Assembly: GCA_900550745.1 (NCBI GenBank) | Contig: URTO01000053.1 | Span: 1 to 9,336, forward strand | Direction of reading: 5' to 3' | Source: an uncultured Desulfovibrio sp. | GTDB taxonomy: Bacteria; Desulfobacterota; Desulfovibrionia; Desulfovibrionales; Desulfovibrionaceae | DNA length: 9,336 nucleotides | Part shown: positions 7,301 to 9,336 of the stretch, in pieces | Position numbering within the stretch: position 1 is the stretch's first letter | Layout: each line of letters begins with the position of its first letter | Translations under genes and position numbers: made by a program | Notes under the pieces: generated by a model | What the model was told of the DNA's origin: nothing | Databases searched by the model: none | What the model saw: only the letters and a program-made list of their open reading frames with translations

Positions 7301-7306
7301 TATAGT
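7301..7306 (+). promoter_or_regulatory. Candidate -10 element of the synthase gene
   Basis: TATAGT matches 5 of 6 positions of the sigma-70 -10 and follows an A-rich stretch. The -35 is weak: the best hexamer, TTCACA (7284-7289), is only 11 bases upstream, too close to act as a normal -35. Transcription would start near 7313, giving a leader of about 107 bases. Confidence 0.35.
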
Positions 7307-7318
7307 CGTTAACTTGAG

Positions 7319-7344
7319 GAAAAGATCCCAAAGAGATCCTTTTC
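7319..7344 (+). repeat. Leader hairpin 1 upstream of the synthase gene
   Basis: GAAAAGATC (7319-7327) pairs with GATCCTTTTC (7335-7344) with one bulged C and a CCAAAGA loop, a 9-bp stem. It starts only a few bases after the inferred transcription start. It is not followed by a T-run, so it is not a terminator. It may stabilise the mRNA 5' end or be a binding site. Confidence 0.45.
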
Positions 7345-7372
7345 GCCTTGTTGTCCACACGTACTGAAGCGC

Positions 7373-7391
7373 TTCCGTATCTCATACGGAG
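7373..7391 (+). repeat. Leader hairpin 2 next to the synthase ribosome binding site
   Basis: TCCGTAT (7374-7380) and ATACGGA (7384-7390) form a perfect 7-bp stem with a CTC loop, extendable by one T-G wobble. It ends 13 bases before the AGGAGG ribosome site (7405-7410). A perfect 10-bp palindrome, GAAGCGCTTC (7366-7375), overlaps its left arm. Confidence 0.5.
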
Positions 7392-7419
7392 ATTACCTTA
7401 CCTCAGGAGGAACCGCACA

Positions 7420-9336
7420 ATGAGCTTATTGTATCAAAAACATGCTTCCCGCCCCCTGACGCTGGACAACCGCGTCGAACCCGAACTGTACCGCGACGTT
7501 TTCCCATATACGCATGTCAGCCGCATCGAATTTGATGATACGTTTCTCGTCCCCCGCCCGGCTGATCCCATGTTCATCACCGACACCACCTTCCGCGACG
7601 GCCAGCAGGCCCGCCCCCCTTACACCGTCAAGCAGATCGCCCGCATCTACGACCTGCTCCACAAGCTCGGCGGCAAGAGCGGGCTCATCCAAGCCTCCGA
7701 ATTTTTCATGTATTCCCCCAAGGATCGCAAGGCCATCGAAGTCTGCCGCTCCAGAGGCTACCGCTTCCCCCGCGTCACCGGCTGGATCCGCGCCAACATG
7801 GACGACCTCAAAATCGCCCATGATATGGAATTTGATGAAGTGGGCCTGCTCACCAGCATGTCCGACTACCATATCTTCCTGAAGCTCGGCAAAACCCGCG
7901 AACAGGCCATGAACGACTACCTCAAGGTCGTCACCAAGGCCCTCGAATGGGGCATCGTGCCCCGCTGCCACTTCGAGGACGTGACCCGCGCAGACATCTA
8001 CGGCTTCTGCCTGCCCTTCGCGCGCAAACTCATGGAGCTTTCCCGCGAAGCGTCCATGCCCATCAAGATCCGCCTCTGCGACACGATGGGCTACGGTGTG
8101 CCCTTCCCCGGCACGGCGCTTCCCCGCTCCGTGCAGCGCATCGTCCGCGCCTTCACCGACGAAGCGGGCGTCCCCGGCGCATGGCTCGAATGGCACGGCC
8201 ACAACGACTTCCATAAGGTGCTCGTCAACGGCGTGACCGCATGGCTGTACGGCTGCGGCGGCGTCAACGGCACGCTCATGGGCTTCGGAGAACGCACCGG
8301 CAACGCGCCCCTCGAAGCGCTGGTCATCGACTACATTTCCCTCACCGGCAACGACGAGGCCGCCGATCCCACCGTCATCACGGAAATCGCCCAGTATTTC
8401 GAGAAGGAACTCGACTACCGCATCCCGGACAACTACCCCTTCGCGGGCAAGGACTTCAACGCCACCAGCGCGGGCATCCATGTCGACGGGCTGGCGAAGA
8501 ACGAAGAAATTTACAATATCTTCGACACCACCAAGATCCTCAACCGCTCCGTGCCGATCATCATCAACGACAAGGCGGGGCGTGCCGGCGTAGCCTACTG
8601 GATCAACCAGCAGTTCAACCTGCCCCCGGAACGGCAGGTATCCAAGAAGCATCCCGCCGTCGGCCAGATCCACGCCAAGATCATGGCCGCCTACGAGGAA
8701 GGCCGCAACACGTCCTTCTCCAACAAGGAAATCAAGCACCTTGTCCGCCGCTTCATGCCTGAGCTCTTCGACAGCGAGTTCGACCAGATGAAGCGCATCG
8801 CCGGGGAACTGGCCTCCAACCTTGTGGAGCGCCTGGCCCGCGACTGCCAGACGACGTCGGATACCGAAACCCTCACCGCACAGCTCCAGCAGTTCGTGCA
8901 TGACTACTCGTTCATCCAGTATGTCTATGTCACTGACGTCAAGGGGCATTCCACAGCCATCGCCATCAGCGATCCCGGCGATCAGAAGGGCTATAAGGCC
9001 TTCCCGATTGGGTTCGACTACTCGAACCGCGAATGGTTCCAGCAGCCCATGCGCACCGGCAAGCTGCACATCATGAACGTGCACCAGTCGCAGGTCACCG
9101 GGCAGCTCATCATCACCGTGTCCACGGTGATCACCGATGCCAACGACGAGATCATCGGCGTCCTCGGCGCCGACATCCAGCTTGAGGAAATCATCGAACA
9201 GCAGACGGTTCAATACCCGCGCCTGCTTTCCTGTCTCCTGCCGGACACCGATCGCGTCATACATAACCTCCAGAGTGCCCACCACTGGTCCAACCTACCA
9301 GAGCGATGTCATCCAGAATTCTTTTGGCCTCAGCTG
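7420..9336 (+). CDS. Re-citrate/homocitrate synthase-like DRE-TIM acyltransferase fused to a Cache (PDC)-like domain (3' end cut by window edge)
   Basis: The ATG at 7420 follows AGGAGG (7405-7410). The frame stays open for 639 codons to the window edge. Residues about 50-330 form the catalytic TIM barrel. They include DTTFRDGQQARPPYT (about 55-69) with metal-ligand Asp60, CHFEDVTRAD (about 183-192) with the likely catalytic Glu186, and WHGHND (258-263) with metal-ligand His259 and His261. GTLMGFGERTGNAPLEAL (about 284-301) is the family signature. TSAGIHVDGLAKNEEIYNIF (about 349-368) matches the homocitrate/isopropylmalate synthase subdomain. The family condenses acetyl-CoA with a 2-oxo acid. 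Oxaloacetate (Re-citrate synthase) or 2-oxoglutarate are the likeliest substrates, unproven. In place of a LeuA allosteric domain, residues about 460-590 resemble a Cache/PDC sensor: YVYVTDVKGH, DYSNREWFQQPMRTGK, GQLIITVSTVITD, IIGVLGADIQLEEI. No signal peptide or membrane helix is seen, so the Cache part would be cytoplasmic. Confidence 0.85.
   Translation, partial: MSLLYQKHASRPLTLDNRVEPELYRDVFPYTHVSRIEFDDTFLVPRPADPMFITDTTFRDGQQARPPYTVKQIARIYDLLHKLGGKSGLIQASEFFMYSPKDRKAIEVCRSRGYRFPRVTGWIRANMDDLKIAHDMEFDEVGLLTSMSDYHIFLKLGKTREQAMNDYLKVVTKALEWGIVPRCHFEDVTRADIYGFCLPFARKLMELSREASMPIKIRLCDTMGYGVPFPGTALPRSVQRIVRAFTDEAGVPGAWLEWHGHNDFHKVLVNGVTAWLYGCGGVNGTLMGFGERTGNAPLEALVIDYISLTGNDEAADPTVITEIAQYFEKELDYRIPDNYPFAGKDFNATSAGIHVDGLAKNEEIYNIFDTTKILNRSVPIIINDKAGRAGVAYWINQQFNLPPERQVSKKHPAVGQIHAKIMAAYEEGRNTSFSNKEIKHLVRRFMPELFDSEFDQMKRIAGELASNLVERLARDCQTTSDTETLTAQLQQFVHDYSFIQYVYVTDVKGHSTAIAISDPGDQKGYKAFPIGFDYSNREWFQQPMRTGKLHIMNVHQSQVTGQLIITVSTVITDANDEIIGVLGADIQLEEIIEQQTVQYPRLLSCLLPDTDRVIHNLQSAHHWSNLPERCHPEFFWPQL

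Larger units (their letters stand above)
7111..7419. other. Divergent intergenic region with promoter-like elements and dyads
   Basis: This 309-base spacer contains no convincing ORF. Toward the minus-strand DUF1992 gene there is a weak TTGCGG (7170-7165), then 17 bases, then TACGTT (7147-7142). Around it, GTATCCCTC (7145-7153) and GAGGGGATAC (7187-7196) form an inverted repeat with one extra base, and TCCCCGGAGGGGA (7181-7193) is a perfect short dyad. Toward the plus-strand synthase gene there is a -10-like TATAGT and two leader hairpins, listed separately. Composition from about 7225 to 7345 is more AT-rich than the flanking genes, as expected of a promoter region. Confidence 0.6.

Noticed and set aside
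7426..9285. Minus-strand open frame of 619 codons opposite the synthase gene
   Set aside because: It is low-complexity (Val, Gly, Asp, Glu, His) and mirrors the synthase codons. The plus strand carries clear catalytic motifs and a good ribosome site.

Overview
The window comes from a GC-rich, Gram-negative bacterium. It carries a complete inner-membrane/periplasm/outer-membrane drug efflux operon with two lipoprotein signals. Together with a homocitrate/Re-citrate synthase-like enzyme, this is compatible with a sulfidogenic Desulfovibrionaceae-type anaerobe (Desulfovibrio or Bilophila). That placement is inference from gene content and composition, not a demonstrated taxonomic call.

Layout. 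Bases 1-5741 (minus strand) hold a tripartite RND efflux operon, transcribed right to left. The order is an AcrA/MexA-type periplasmic adaptor (5741-4545), an AcrB/MexB-type proton-driven pump (4533-1360) and an OprM-type outer membrane channel (1363 to the left edge, C-terminus cut off). The adaptor and pump genes are 11 bases apart, and the pump and channel genes overlap by 4 bases (ATGA), so translation is probably coupled. Diverging on the plus strand is a TetR-family regulator (5909-6598). The 5742-5908 spacer holds inverted repeats and promoter-like elements placed as expected for local repression of the pump operon and self-regulation.

The regulator converges with a small minus-strand gene (7110-6730) of the DnaJC28/DUF1992 conserved-domain family. 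The two share an apparent bidirectional terminator whose loop contains the stop codon of the small gene. A 309-base divergent spacer (7111-7419) with several dyads leads to a plus-strand gene (7420 to the right edge, open). It encodes a DRE-TIM acyltransferase of the citramalate/isopropylmalate/homocitrate/Re-citrate synthase superfamily, fused to a C-terminal Cache (PDC)-like sensor domain. This fusion is the most unusual object in the window.

How the parts work together. The adaptor, pump and channel should form one trans-envelope export machine for hydrophobic toxicants, and the TetR protein is its likely ligand-responsive repressor. The small DUF1992 gene and the synthase appear unrelated to efflux. 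The synthase would supply a central-metabolism condensation (perhaps citrate for glutamate synthesis), with the Cache domain as a possible metabolite-sensing control unit. I saw no tRNA, rRNA, CRISPR array, insertion sequence or phage gene.
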